From: Robertmurraya dakarensis
GTDB taxonomy: Bacteria > Bacillota > Bacilli > Bacillales > Cytobacillaceae
DNA length: 64,000 nt
Reading direction: 5' to 3'
Assembly (NCBI RefSeq): GCF_900156875.1
Contig: NZ_LT707409.1
Span: forward strand, 2,346,244-2,410,243
The notes beneath the pieces are model-generated. The model was not told the DNA's origin. It saw only the letters and a program-made list of their open reading frames with translations, and did no database searches. Positions within the stretch are counted from its first letter, which is position 1, and each line of letters begins with the position of its first letter. Made by a program: the position numbers and the translations under genes. This document shows, piece by piece, positions 57,098-64,000 of this stretch.

Positions 57098-57295
57098 ATG
57101 AAGAGAAGAAGAAAATATACACCTTATGCACTCCCACCCTGGCTTAGAAAATTTCGCGGTGTTGTTGCGCAATTCATCATTCCTTTTTGCATCTTTCAAG
57201 GGATACGGACACTGCTTCTCCCTACCGTCTTCGACATTCTATTCTTAATGGTTCTCATTTTGCTGGCGATTGCCTTACATTTAGAAATGATATAG
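57098..57295 (+). CDS. Small hydrophobic protein of unknown function
   Basis: Predicted protein of 65 residues, MKRRRKYTPYALPPWLRKFRG then two hydrophobic segments (VVAQFIIPFCIFQGIRTLLL and VFDILFLMVLILLAIALHL). AAAAGGGGACTAAAG is a good ribosome-binding site 7 nt before the ATG. It is transcribed opposite to its neighbours, convergent with ysxE. A GGAGCCC/GGGCTCC hairpin spans its end (57295-57325). I do not recognise a characterised family. Confidence 0.65.
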   Translation: MKRRRKYTPYALPPWLRKFRGVVAQFIIPFCIFQGIRTLLLPTVFDILFLMVLILLAIALHLEMI

Positions 57296-57304
57296 GAGCC
57301 CTAA

Positions 57305-58369
57305 TCATGAATTATCTTGGGCTCCATCCTGTGCTTGTGCCTGTGCTTGCGCCTCTGCCTGCGCCTGCTTTTTTTGCTGCTCAATTTCATTAATTCTCAT
57401 GACCACATACTCCTTATTTTTCAGGAGCCAATACTCTCTTTGCAGCTTCTCCACGGATTTCCTTTCATGTTTGCGAGGGTTTTTATAATAATCCTCTGTC
57501 ACCGCAATAATGGATCCAGGATGACTGAAATAACTTAAAAGCAAAAGAAGCTCTTCTTCTTTTAAAGGAAAGAACTTAAAATAAGTGTAAATCCAGTCGA
57601 CACATTCATCATACTTCTTCGGATAGGTCCTTAAAGTCCTTTCGAGAAATGGCAGCAGATCATGCATCGGAGGACCATACCTGCTTTTCTCAAAGTTAGA
57701 GAAATATCCATACCCTCTGTCATCATAAATAAAATGCTCTGTAGAGACCTTTCCATGCGTTAAAATAACTCTGGCTTTCTCTACCTCTTTCGTCTTCTCG
57801 TACCAGCTTTCAAACTTCTCCTTCGCAAATTGAAGGGACTGGCTGATATCCCGGTAATATAAACAAAATAATAATTCAAATGGAGACATATACCATTTGT
57901 TTTCACATTCTTCTAAAAAACCTTCTAAAAACTCCTTATGCTGCTCCCACTCTAAGAGCGTGTTCTCATAAATCTGCTCTTTCTCTTCTTTATTAACCTT
58001 TACATCTCGAACAGAAAGGGTATGCAGACGTGCAAGCTCACGGAACATTTGCTGATGACGTTCGCTGCGATCCTCTTTTATTTCATTAGGAAGCCATGGC
58101 ATTAGATAATATAAATCGTTTTGATAGATCACGGCGTAACGACCATCAATCGCGGGATAAATGGGAACAATGCGGTTATAGCCTTTTTGATATAGATATT
58201 GAATATGACGGATAAAATCAGTGCCCTGCTGCGGTGAAATTTTTTTCAAAGCAAATACACCCTGATCCGCATACACGCGATACACCTTGCCAAAATTCTC
58301 GATATAATTTGGCTTTATGGAAAAGTTCTGTAACACAGGGGCCATTTGCTGCAGCAACTGATGACTCAT
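57305..58369 (-). CDS. ysxE: Spore coat protein YsxE (CotS family)
   Basis: Inner-coat protein of the CotS group, encoded after spoVID as in B. subtilis. The 354 residues have the APH-like fold: NFGKVYRVYADQGVFALKKI in the N lobe, VILTHGKVSTEHFIYDDRGYGYFSNFEKSRYGPPMHDLLPFL in the C lobe. The canonical HGD catalytic Asp is replaced (HGKVS), so it is probably a pseudokinase. The C-terminus is a low-complexity Gln-Ala tail (KKQAQAEAQAQAQAQDGAQ). B. subtilis YsxE works with SpoVID in coat encasement. Confidence 0.9.
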   Translation of the reverse strand: MSHQLLQQMAPVLQNFSIKPNYIENFGKVYRVYADQGVFALKKISPQQGTDFIRHIQYLYQKGYNRIVPIYPAIDGRYAVIYQNDLYYLMPWLPNEIKEDRSERHQQMFRELARLHTLSVRDVKVNKEEKEQIYENTLLEWEQHKEFLEGFLEECENKWYMSPFELLFCLYYRDISQSLQFAKEKFESWYEKTKEVEKARVILTHGKVSTEHFIYDDRGYGYFSNFEKSRYGPPMHDLLPFLERTLRTYPKKYDECVDWIYTYFKFFPLKEEELLLLLSYFSHPGSIIAVTEDYYKNPRKHERKSVEKLQREYWLLKNKEYVVMRINEIEQQKKQAQAEAQAQAQAQDGAQDNS

Positions 58370-58430
58370 TTATTCTCACTTCTTTCATGGAGTGCCTTCA
58401 TTTATCAAATCATGATCTTTCTAATCTCCT

Positions 58431-58481
58431 AAAAAGAAAAACAGTTTGGGCAGGTATTAACAAAACCCACCCATCCTGTTT
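58431..58481 (-). terminator. Terminator between spoVID and ysxE
   Basis: On minus AAACAG-TGGG-GGT pairs with ACC-CCCA-CTGTTT around a 9-nt loop, with small internal loops, followed by TTTTTCTTTTT. It would reduce ysxE expression relative to spoVID. Confidence 0.65.
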
Positions 58482-58564
58482 CGTTATCAGATTCAGACAG
58501 TTATAATGCAATGCATAATTTCAATTTGCTTTCACTATCTCCATTTTTCTATAATTGCAGTAAA

Positions 58565-59728
58565 CTACTTTTGCGAAACAGCCATTGGAATATAGAGAAC
58601 CTGCCCCTCGTATACATCTTGATTTAACTCAAGCTGGTTTACCTTTAATAATTGCTGTGCTGGAACTTCGTAGCGTTCAGCAATGTGATCGATCGTATCA
58701 CCGCTTTGAACAATACAAACCTTTAGTCTGACTACATCCTCTGCCTCATCTTTTCTAGCAAAGAACTCTGTTAAAGACATCGAATCCTTTTTAGACTTCT
58801 TCTTTTTCTTTTTAACGACAGGCTCAGAGGATGAGGATGACTCCATTGCATCTGGACTTTCTTCGTACTCTGCGCCAGCCTCAAGATTGGCTTCTGGACT
58901 TTCATAAACATCAGGACTTTCGTACTTTTCTTCTTGCCGCTGTGCCGAGAAAGAGATTTCAGGGGGTGCTGGCTCCACTGGTTTCTGTGGTTCTTCTTGC
59001 ACTTCGACAGAAACATTCTTTTCGGGCTCCCATTGCTGGTTAACGAAACTTGCCTGTTCATTCTCATTGATGGTTTCTTCCTCATCAGGCTCTTTTCTAG
59101 CCTCTGCAGCGAATGGGGTATACAGATCATTTGCAGATACTGAAACTTCTGGTTCTTCTACTCTAGACGGCTCTGCGTCTTCCGTTTCTAGTTCCGCTTG
59201 AGCTTCTGCTCTCAAAGGTGCAATATTAACCTCTTCCTCTGCCTCACGATTCAGAGGTTCTAGGACGACTTCTTCCTCATTCTCGACCACGACATGCTGC
59301 TGATCGCCATAAAGGCCAGAAATTGTTAAATCAGCCGTCAGCTTCATACAGCTTCTTTCTGGAAAAGCATAATCAAATGATTCGATTTCGACATCAATAT
59401 CATAAATACTTTGTATACGATTGTTCGGGATCGTGATGTCAACCGGAAAACGGTGAACAAATTCACACATTCCCTCTTCTCTTTCTTCCACTTGCTGCAC
59501 AAATTTTGGAGAGAAAGAACCTTCTTCATTTTCCATTTCCGCAGGGTGGCGTTTATACTCCCCGCTCAATTGCAGGGCTCCTTCAATCGTTACATATTGA
59601 TCATTTTCATGAATGCTAATATTGGGATCAAGCGAAATCGAAATAAGCTCCGCTACTTCCTGTCCTTTTTGAAACCATACCGATTCTTCTAAAGAAAATC
59701 GTAAGTAAGACTCATTCCCTTCAGACAA
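58565..59728 (-). CDS. spoVID: Stage VI sporulation protein D (SpoVID)
   Basis: Coat encasement protein that interacts with SafA and SpoIVA. The N-terminal domain (LRFSLEESVWFQKGQEVAELISISLDPNISI) matches SpoVID; the middle is a long acidic Glu/Pro-rich region and the C-terminus is a LysM domain (VCIVQSGDTIDHIAERYEVPAQQLLKVNQLE). KKKKKKSKKDSMSLTEF precedes it. TTG start with AAAGGAGGAG. 387 residues, shorter than the B. subtilis protein. hemL lies upstream on the same strand. Confidence 0.94.
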   Translation of the reverse strand: MSEGNESYLRFSLEESVWFQKGQEVAELISISLDPNISIHENDQYVTIEGALQLSGEYKRHPAEMENEEGSFSPKFVQQVEEREEGMCEFVHRFPVDITIPNNRIQSIYDIDVEIESFDYAFPERSCMKLTADLTISGLYGDQQHVVVENEEEVVLEPLNREAEEEVNIAPLRAEAQAELETEDAEPSRVEEPEVSVSANDLYTPFAAEARKEPDEEETINENEQASFVNQQWEPEKNVSVEVQEEPQKPVEPAPPEISFSAQRQEEKYESPDVYESPEANLEAGAEYEESPDAMESSSSSEPVVKKKKKKSKKDSMSLTEFFARKDEAEDVVRLKVCIVQSGDTIDHIAERYEVPAQQLLKVNQLELNQDVYEGQVLYIPMAVSQK

Positions 59729-59814
59729 AGCGACTCCTCCTTTCGTTTCCTATACGTAAAAATCACTTTTGTCTTTACACTTTATGAGGAGCAAAATCCA
59801 ATTATGCTACGGTA

Positions 59815-59865
59815 CGCAAAAAAAGCCGGAAACAACACGGTATTAACACGTTGATTCCGACTTTT
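59815..59865 (-). terminator. Terminator of the hem operon after hemL
   Basis: AAAAGCCGGAA-CAAC and GTTG-TTCCGACTTTT form a stem of about 17 bp with a few mismatches; on minus it is followed by TTTTTTT. It ends hemAXCDBL transcription before spoVID. Confidence 0.8.
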
Positions 59866-59876
59866 CACATTAGCAT

Positions 59877-61163
59877 TTATTTAAGCTTTGAAAAAGCAAG
59901 CTCTGCTGCTTCAAGGGTCTTCTTAATATCCTCATCGCTATGTTCTGTCGATAAGAACAGCCCTTCAAATTGAGAAGGCGGGAGGAACACTCCATTGTTT
60001 GCCATCTCACGATAATAGGAAGCAAAAAATTCTAAATTAGACGTTCTAGCTTTGTCATAGTTAATAACATCTTCGTTTGTAAAGAATAAACCTACCATTG
60101 ACCCTGCACGATTGACTGTATGTGGAATGTCATACTTCTCAGCAGCAGCTTTTAGTCCCTCTTCAAGCATTTTCGCTTTTCTTTCAAACTCAGTATACGA
60201 TTCAGGAGTAAGCTGACTTAGTGTCTCATAGCCTGCCGTCATCGCCAATGGATTACCAGATAAAGTTCCCGCTTGGTAAATTGGTCCGCTTGGAGCAATC
60301 TGCTCCATGATTTCCGCTTTACCGCCATAAGCACCTACTGGAAGTCCCCCGCCAATTACTTTTCCTAAGCATGTGAGGTCAGGAGTAATGTTAAAATACC
60401 CTTGTGCACAGTTATAGCCTACACGGAAACCTGTCATGACTTCATCAAAGATCAATACAGTACCATTCTGGGTCGTGATTTCACGCAGCCCTTCTAAAAA
60501 TCCTGGCAGCGGCGGAACAACTCCCATATTGCCTGCCACCGGCTCAACGATGACTCCTGCAATATCTTCTCCATACTGTTTAAAAGCTACCTTCACAGCC
60601 TCTAGATCATTGTATGGAACTGTAATCGTATTACTAGCAACCCCTTCAGGTACTCCTGGGCTATCAGGCAGACCCAATGTAGCAACACCTGATCCAGCCT
60701 TGATTAATAGTGAATCACCATGACCATGGTAGCAGCCTTCAAATTTCAGGATTTTATTTCTGCCAGTGTATCCTCTAGCAAGACGCAAGGCACTCATCGT
60801 TGCTTCAGTCCCAGAAGAAACCATACGCACAATCTCGATCGATGGAACTCTTTCTCGAACAAGCTGAGCTAGTTTATTTTCCATTAAAGTAGGTGCGCCA
60901 AAGCTCGTCCCCATCTCCGCAACCTTTTTAATAGATTCAACTACACGGTCATTTGCATGTCCAAGAATGAGCGGTCCCCATGATAGAACATAGTCAATAT
61001 ATTCATTGCCATCAATATCATAGATTCTAGATCCTTTACCGCGTTCCATAAAAATTGGGTCCATATCAACTGATTTAAATGCACGGACAGGACTATTTAC
61101 TCCACCTGGCATTAACTTCTTCGCTTCCTCGAACGCAGCAATCGATTTATCATACGAACGCAT
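59877..61163 (-). CDS. hemL: Glutamate-1-semialdehyde 2,1-aminomutase
   Basis: PLP enzyme that converts glutamate-1-semialdehyde to 5-aminolevulinate. The 428 residues contain [42 protein letters not shown] and the PLP lysine in [18 protein letters not shown]. It is the last gene of the heme operon, 28 nt after hemB. A second GSAM gene (gsaB) exists in bacilli, but the operon context fixes this one as hemL. Confidence 0.97.
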   Translation of the reverse strand: MRSYDKSIAAFEEAKKLMPGGVNSPVRAFKSVDMDPIFMERGKGSRIYDIDGNEYIDYVLSWGPLILGHANDRVVESIKKVAEMGTSFGAPTLMENKLAQLVRERVPSIEIVRMVSSGTEATMSALRLARGYTGRNKILKFEGCYHGHGDSLLIKAGSGVATLGLPDSPGVPEGVASNTITVPYNDLEAVKVAFKQYGEDIAGVIVEPVAGNMGVVPPLPGFLEGLREITTQNGTVLIFDEVMTGFRVGYNCAQGYFNITPDLTCLGKVIGGGLPVGAYGGKAEIMEQIAPSGPIYQAGTLSGNPLAMTAGYETLSQLTPESYTEFERKAKMLEEGLKAAAEKYDIPHTVNRAGSMVGLFFTNEDVINYDKARTSNLEFFASYYREMANNGVFLPPSQFEGLFLSTEHSDEDIKKTLEAAELAFSKLK

Positions 61164-61191
61164 CTTATTCCCTCATTTCTCTATAAGCTTT

Positions 61192-62169
61192 TTATTGTTC
61201 CTTTAACCAGTTTGCCGCATCTTTTGCGTGATATGTAATAATCAAATCAGCGCCGGCACGCTTCATTCCAACAAGCATTTCCATTACAATCGCTTTTTCT
61301 TCGATCCAGCCATTTTGTGCGGCTGCTTTTACCATCGAATACTCACCGCTGACATTGTAGATGACAACTGGTTTATTAAAATTGTCTCTCACATCACGAA
61401 CGATGTCTAAATATGGCATCCCAGGCTTAACTATTAGAAAATCAGCGCCTTCTACCACATCTGATTCTGCTTCCCTTAATGCTTCTAAGCGGTTAGCAGG
61501 ATCCATTTGATATGTTTTGCGATCCCCGAATTGTGGTGCACTTTCAGCAGCATCTCTGAATGGACCGTAGAAAGCAGATGAGTATTTCACAGCATATGAC
61601 ATAATCGGAACATCAACAAATCCAGCCTCATCTAGTCCGGCACGAATTGCAGCAACAAAACCATCCATCATATTAGATGGAGCGATAATGTCTGCTCCAG
61701 CTTTTGCTTGGCTGACAGCAGTATCTGCAAGCAGTTTTAGTGAAGGGTCATTTAAGACATTTCCGCCTTCAATCACACCGCAGTGACCATGGCTTGTATA
61801 TTCACAAAGACATGTGTCAGCAATCACAACTAACTCAGGGTAATGTTCTTTAATTAAGCGGGTTGCTTCTTGTACAATCCCATGATCATGATAAGCGCCT
61901 TTTCCTAGCTCATCTTTTTCAAGAGGTATACCAAAAAGGAGCACAGATTGGATCCCCAGCGAAACTACTTCTTCCATTTCTTTTAAAAGATGGTCTAAAG
62001 ATAGCTGGTATACTCCCGGCATGGAAGAGATTGGATTTCGAATATCTTGACCCTCTACTACAAAAAGCGGATAAATTAAGTCTTCAACACGTAAATGATT
62101 TTCTCTCACCATCGATCTGATGGCTGCTGAATGTCTTAAACGGCGATGACGATCAAAAGATATATTCAT
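61192..62169 (-). CDS. hemB: Porphobilinogen synthase (ALA dehydratase)
   Basis: Condenses two 5-aminolevulinate molecules to porphobilinogen. The zinc cysteines are in [14 protein letters not shown], so it is the Zn-dependent form. The Schiff-base lysines are in [14 protein letters not shown] and [12 protein letters not shown]. 325 residues. GGAGG precedes the ATG. Confidence 0.97.
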   Translation of the reverse strand: MNISFDRHRRLRHSAAIRSMVRENHLRVEDLIYPLFVVEGQDIRNPISSMPGVYQLSLDHLLKEMEEVVSLGIQSVLLFGIPLEKDELGKGAYHDHGIVQEATRLIKEHYPELVVIADTCLCEYTSHGHCGVIEGGNVLNDPSLKLLADTAVSQAKAGADIIAPSNMMDGFVAAIRAGLDEAGFVDVPIMSYAVKYSSAFYGPFRDAAESAPQFGDRKTYQMDPANRLEALREAESDVVEGADFLIVKPGMPYLDIVRDVRDNFNKPVVIYNVSGEYSMVKAAAQNGWIEEKAIVMEMLVGMKRAGADLIITYHAKDAANWLKEQ

Positions 62170-62210
62170 AAGTAGGAACCTCCAATAATGATCTATATTT
62201 TATAGTGTAT

Positions 62211-62996
62211 CTATTGCTTCTCTTGTAGTTGATTTATGTAAGAGCAAACACCGATTAGCATTTCATATACGGTATACTTGTCTGGCATCACATGTACGGG
62301 TAGTCCATGGAATTCACACATTTGTTTGGTGACAGGCCCAATACAGGCCACGATACAGTTTCGTATATGATCTTGAAGCTGATATTCATTCACGACATTC
62401 ATAAAATGTTCCACTGTCGATGGGCTTGTAAATGGTAAAATATCAAGCTTGTCTGCTTTAATGCTTCTAATCAATGCTTTCTTGCTTTCTTCTGGGAAAT
62501 AGGTTTCATAGATAACAACTTCATCTACGATTGCACCTTTTTCTCTCAAAAATTGAGCAATATAATCTCTTGCTAAGTTTCCTTTAGGAATTAAGATTTT
62601 ATCCCCGCTGTTGACAAGTGGTGCGAATTCTTCAGAGAATTCTTCCGCAACATATTTTCGGGGTCTAAAATCAACAGAAATCCCTTTTCTCCGTAATGCA
62701 TCTTCCGTTTTCTCACCAATCGCCGCCACATGAAAAAAACAATCAGGATCGACATGATCTAAGAATGAGAAAAAGGTCTCAACTGTAACATTACTCGTAA
62801 AAATAAACCAATTATATGTATGAAGACTTTGAAGAACGTTTTTCAAATTGGGGTCTGTCTTAGCAGGACGAAAGCCAAGCAAGGGAATCTCCACTGGAGT
62901 CCCCTCAAAGCTTACGACCATTTCTGAGAAAGATTTTGCACTTTTCTTCCCTCTCGGAACTAGTACCCTTTTACCTTCTAGCGAAAGAGAGCTCAT
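62211..62996 (-). CDS. hemD: Uroporphyrinogen-III synthase
   Basis: Cyclises hydroxymethylbilane with ring D inversion. The family diverges strongly; the 261 residues show [18 protein letters not shown] at the start and [19 protein letters not shown] and [16 protein letters not shown] near the end, typical of HemD. ATGA overlaps the hemC stop codon. Position between hemC and hemB supports the call. Confidence 0.94.
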   Translation of the reverse strand: MSSLSLEGKRVLVPRGKKSAKSFSEMVVSFEGTPVEIPLLGFRPAKTDPNLKNVLQSLHTYNWFIFTSNVTVETFFSFLDHVDPDCFFHVAAIGEKTEDALRRKGISVDFRPRKYVAEEFSEEFAPLVNSGDKILIPKGNLARDYIAQFLREKGAIVDEVVIYETYFPEESKKALIRSIKADKLDILPFTSPSTVEHFMNVVNEYQLQDHIRNCIVACIGPVTKQMCEFHGLPVHVMPDKYTVYEMLIGVCSYINQLQEKQ

Positions 62997-63928
62997 TCAT
63001 GATCGAGCTCCTCTTTAACTTTATCGATCAGAACTTTTGCACCTTGCTGGATAAGCTTATCCGCAGCTTCTAAACCTACCTTTTCAGGTTCAGAGCCTTT
63101 AACCAGTTCTTTGTAAATCGTTTTTCCATCTGGTGATGCCACCAAGGCTGTAAGAACGATTTCTTCATTCTCGTCAATATAGGCGTAGCCTGCAACCGGA
63201 ACCTGACATCCGCCTTCCATTTTATGAAGGAAAGCACGTTCTGCTCTAACCGTTTGATTGGTTTTCGCACAAGTGAACTTTTCTAACAAGCTTAATAATT
63301 CTTCATCACTTTCCCTGCATTCAATTGACAGTGCACCTTGACCAACTGCAGGAAGACAAACATCTGGGTCTAAGAACTCTGTTACAACATCAGAAGTCCA
63401 TCCCATTCTTGACAGGCCAGCTGCAGCTAAAATAATAGCGTCATAGCCCTCCGATTTTAGCTTTGCTAATCTCGTATCGATATTTCCACGAATCCATTTA
63501 ATTTCAAGATCTGGTCGTCTCGCTAAGATTTGCGCTCCACGGCGGAGACTGCTTGTTCCAACAACAGCTCCTGCTTTTAATTCGTCTAAAGGAATATGTC
63601 CATTCGAAATTAGCGCATCGCGATGATCTTCTCTTTCTGGAATACAACCAATTACTAATCCTTCAGGAAGTACAGCAGGCATATCTTTCATACTATGAAT
63701 CGCCATATCAATTTCTTCATCTATCATAGCTTGCTCAATTTCTTTTACAAAAAGACCTTTTCCTCCAACTTTAGAAAGAGTTACATCAAGGATTTTGTCC
63801 CCTTTTGTAACGATTTCTTTTACTTCGTATTCAAAATTCGGGTCTATTTTTTTTAATTGGTCAATAACCCAATTTGTTTGTGTCAATGCAAGTTTGCTGC
63901 GTCTAGATCCAACAATAATTTTTCTCAT
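62993..63928 (-). CDS. hemC: Porphobilinogen deaminase (hydroxymethylbilane synthase)
   Basis: Polymerises four porphobilinogens to hydroxymethylbilane. The 311 residues start [21 protein letters not shown]; the catalytic Asp is in [14 protein letters not shown], the Arg-rich region is [13 protein letters not shown], and the cofactor cysteine is in [19 protein letters not shown] precedes the ATG. Confidence 0.97.
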   Translation of the reverse strand: MRKIIVGSRRSKLALTQTNWVIDQLKKIDPNFEYEVKEIVTKGDKILDVTLSKVGGKGLFVKEIEQAMIDEEIDMAIHSMKDMPAVLPEGLVIGCIPEREDHRDALISNGHIPLDELKAGAVVGTSSLRRGAQILARRPDLEIKWIRGNIDTRLAKLKSEGYDAIILAAAGLSRMGWTSDVVTEFLDPDVCLPAVGQGALSIECRESDEELLSLLEKFTCAKTNQTVRAERAFLHKMEGGCQVPVAGYAYIDENEEIVLTALVASPDGKTIYKELVKGSEPEKVGLEAADKLIQQGAKVLIDKVKEELDHE

Positions 63929-63959
63929 GTAAGCCTCCTGAATTGTTTAATAAATCAAT

Positions 63960-64000
63960 TTATGAGTACCAAAAATGAAAGGATGATAATCTTCCAAATA
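63960..64000 (-). CDS. hemX: Probable C-terminal end of HemX (cut by window edge)
   Basis: One minus frame gives FGRLSSFHFWYS and a stop codon just before the hemC binding site. The SSFHFWY-type ending is what I expect for HemX, whose gene precedes hemC in bacilli. Only 12 codons are visible, so this rests largely on synteny. Confidence 0.5.
   Translation of the reverse strand, partial: FGRLSSFHFWYS

Overview
The window comes from an endospore-forming member of the Bacillaceae (Firmicutes) with a moderately low-GC chromosome. The gene order is essentially the Bacillus subtilis block relA-apt-recJ ... secDF-comN-spoVB-yrbG-yrzE-yajC-tgt-queA-ruvBA-bofC ... safA-nadACB-nifS-niaR-pheA-pheB-obg-spo0B-rpmA-prp-rplU ... 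spoIVFBA-minDC-mreDCB-radC-maf-spoIIB-[comC]-folC-valS-ysxE-spoVID-hemLBDCX. It is chromosomal core with no insertion sequence, prophage, rRNA, tRNA or CRISPR array. relA is cut by the left edge, and the last codons of a probable hemX are cut by the right edge. Nearly all genes lie on the minus strand; spoVB, yrzE, nifS, niaR and one small membrane protein are on plus.

Layout: 1-12.5 kb holds stringent response, purine salvage, DNA repair, Sec translocation and tRNA queuosine genes. 12.5-25.5 kb holds ruvAB, spore genes (bofC, a YhcN/CoxA-like lipoprotein, a CotS-like protein, safA) and the NAD regulon, where nadBCA and nifS diverge from a shared promoter region and niaR follows. 25.5-34 kb holds pheA/pheB, obg, spo0B, the rplU-prp-rpmA operon with a leader RNA, an RNase G gene that B. 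subtilis lacks, and spoIVFAB. 33.7-39.5 kb is mreBCD-minCD, radC and maf.

The accessory part is 41.2-52.2 kb. Where B. subtilis has only the prepilin peptidase gene comC between spoIIB and folC, this genome has a full type IV pilus operon: pilA, pilD, two pseudopilin genes, a PilX-like tip protein, pilM, pilN, a pilO-like gene fused to a SPOR domain, pilB, pilT and pilC. Upstream of pilA lies a sequence matching the cyclic-di-GMP-II riboswitch aptamer. Its 3' P1 strand is also the 5' strand of an intrinsic terminator, which predicts an ON switch: c-di-GMP present, pilin made. A terminator between pilA and pilD would make pilin more abundant than the assembly machine, and a further terminator separates the operon from spoIIB.

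The right end (52.4-64 kb) has folC, T-box-controlled valS, the spore coat pair ysxE/spoVID and the heme operon. Several non-coding elements stand out: a 20-bp-period TATCGGTCA array, three copies of a GGTACC-type dispersed repeat, a structured leader before minC with a nearby Spo0A-box match, and a long hairpin between obg and pheB. Assignments come from recognising sequence motifs and synteny by eye; no database search was run.
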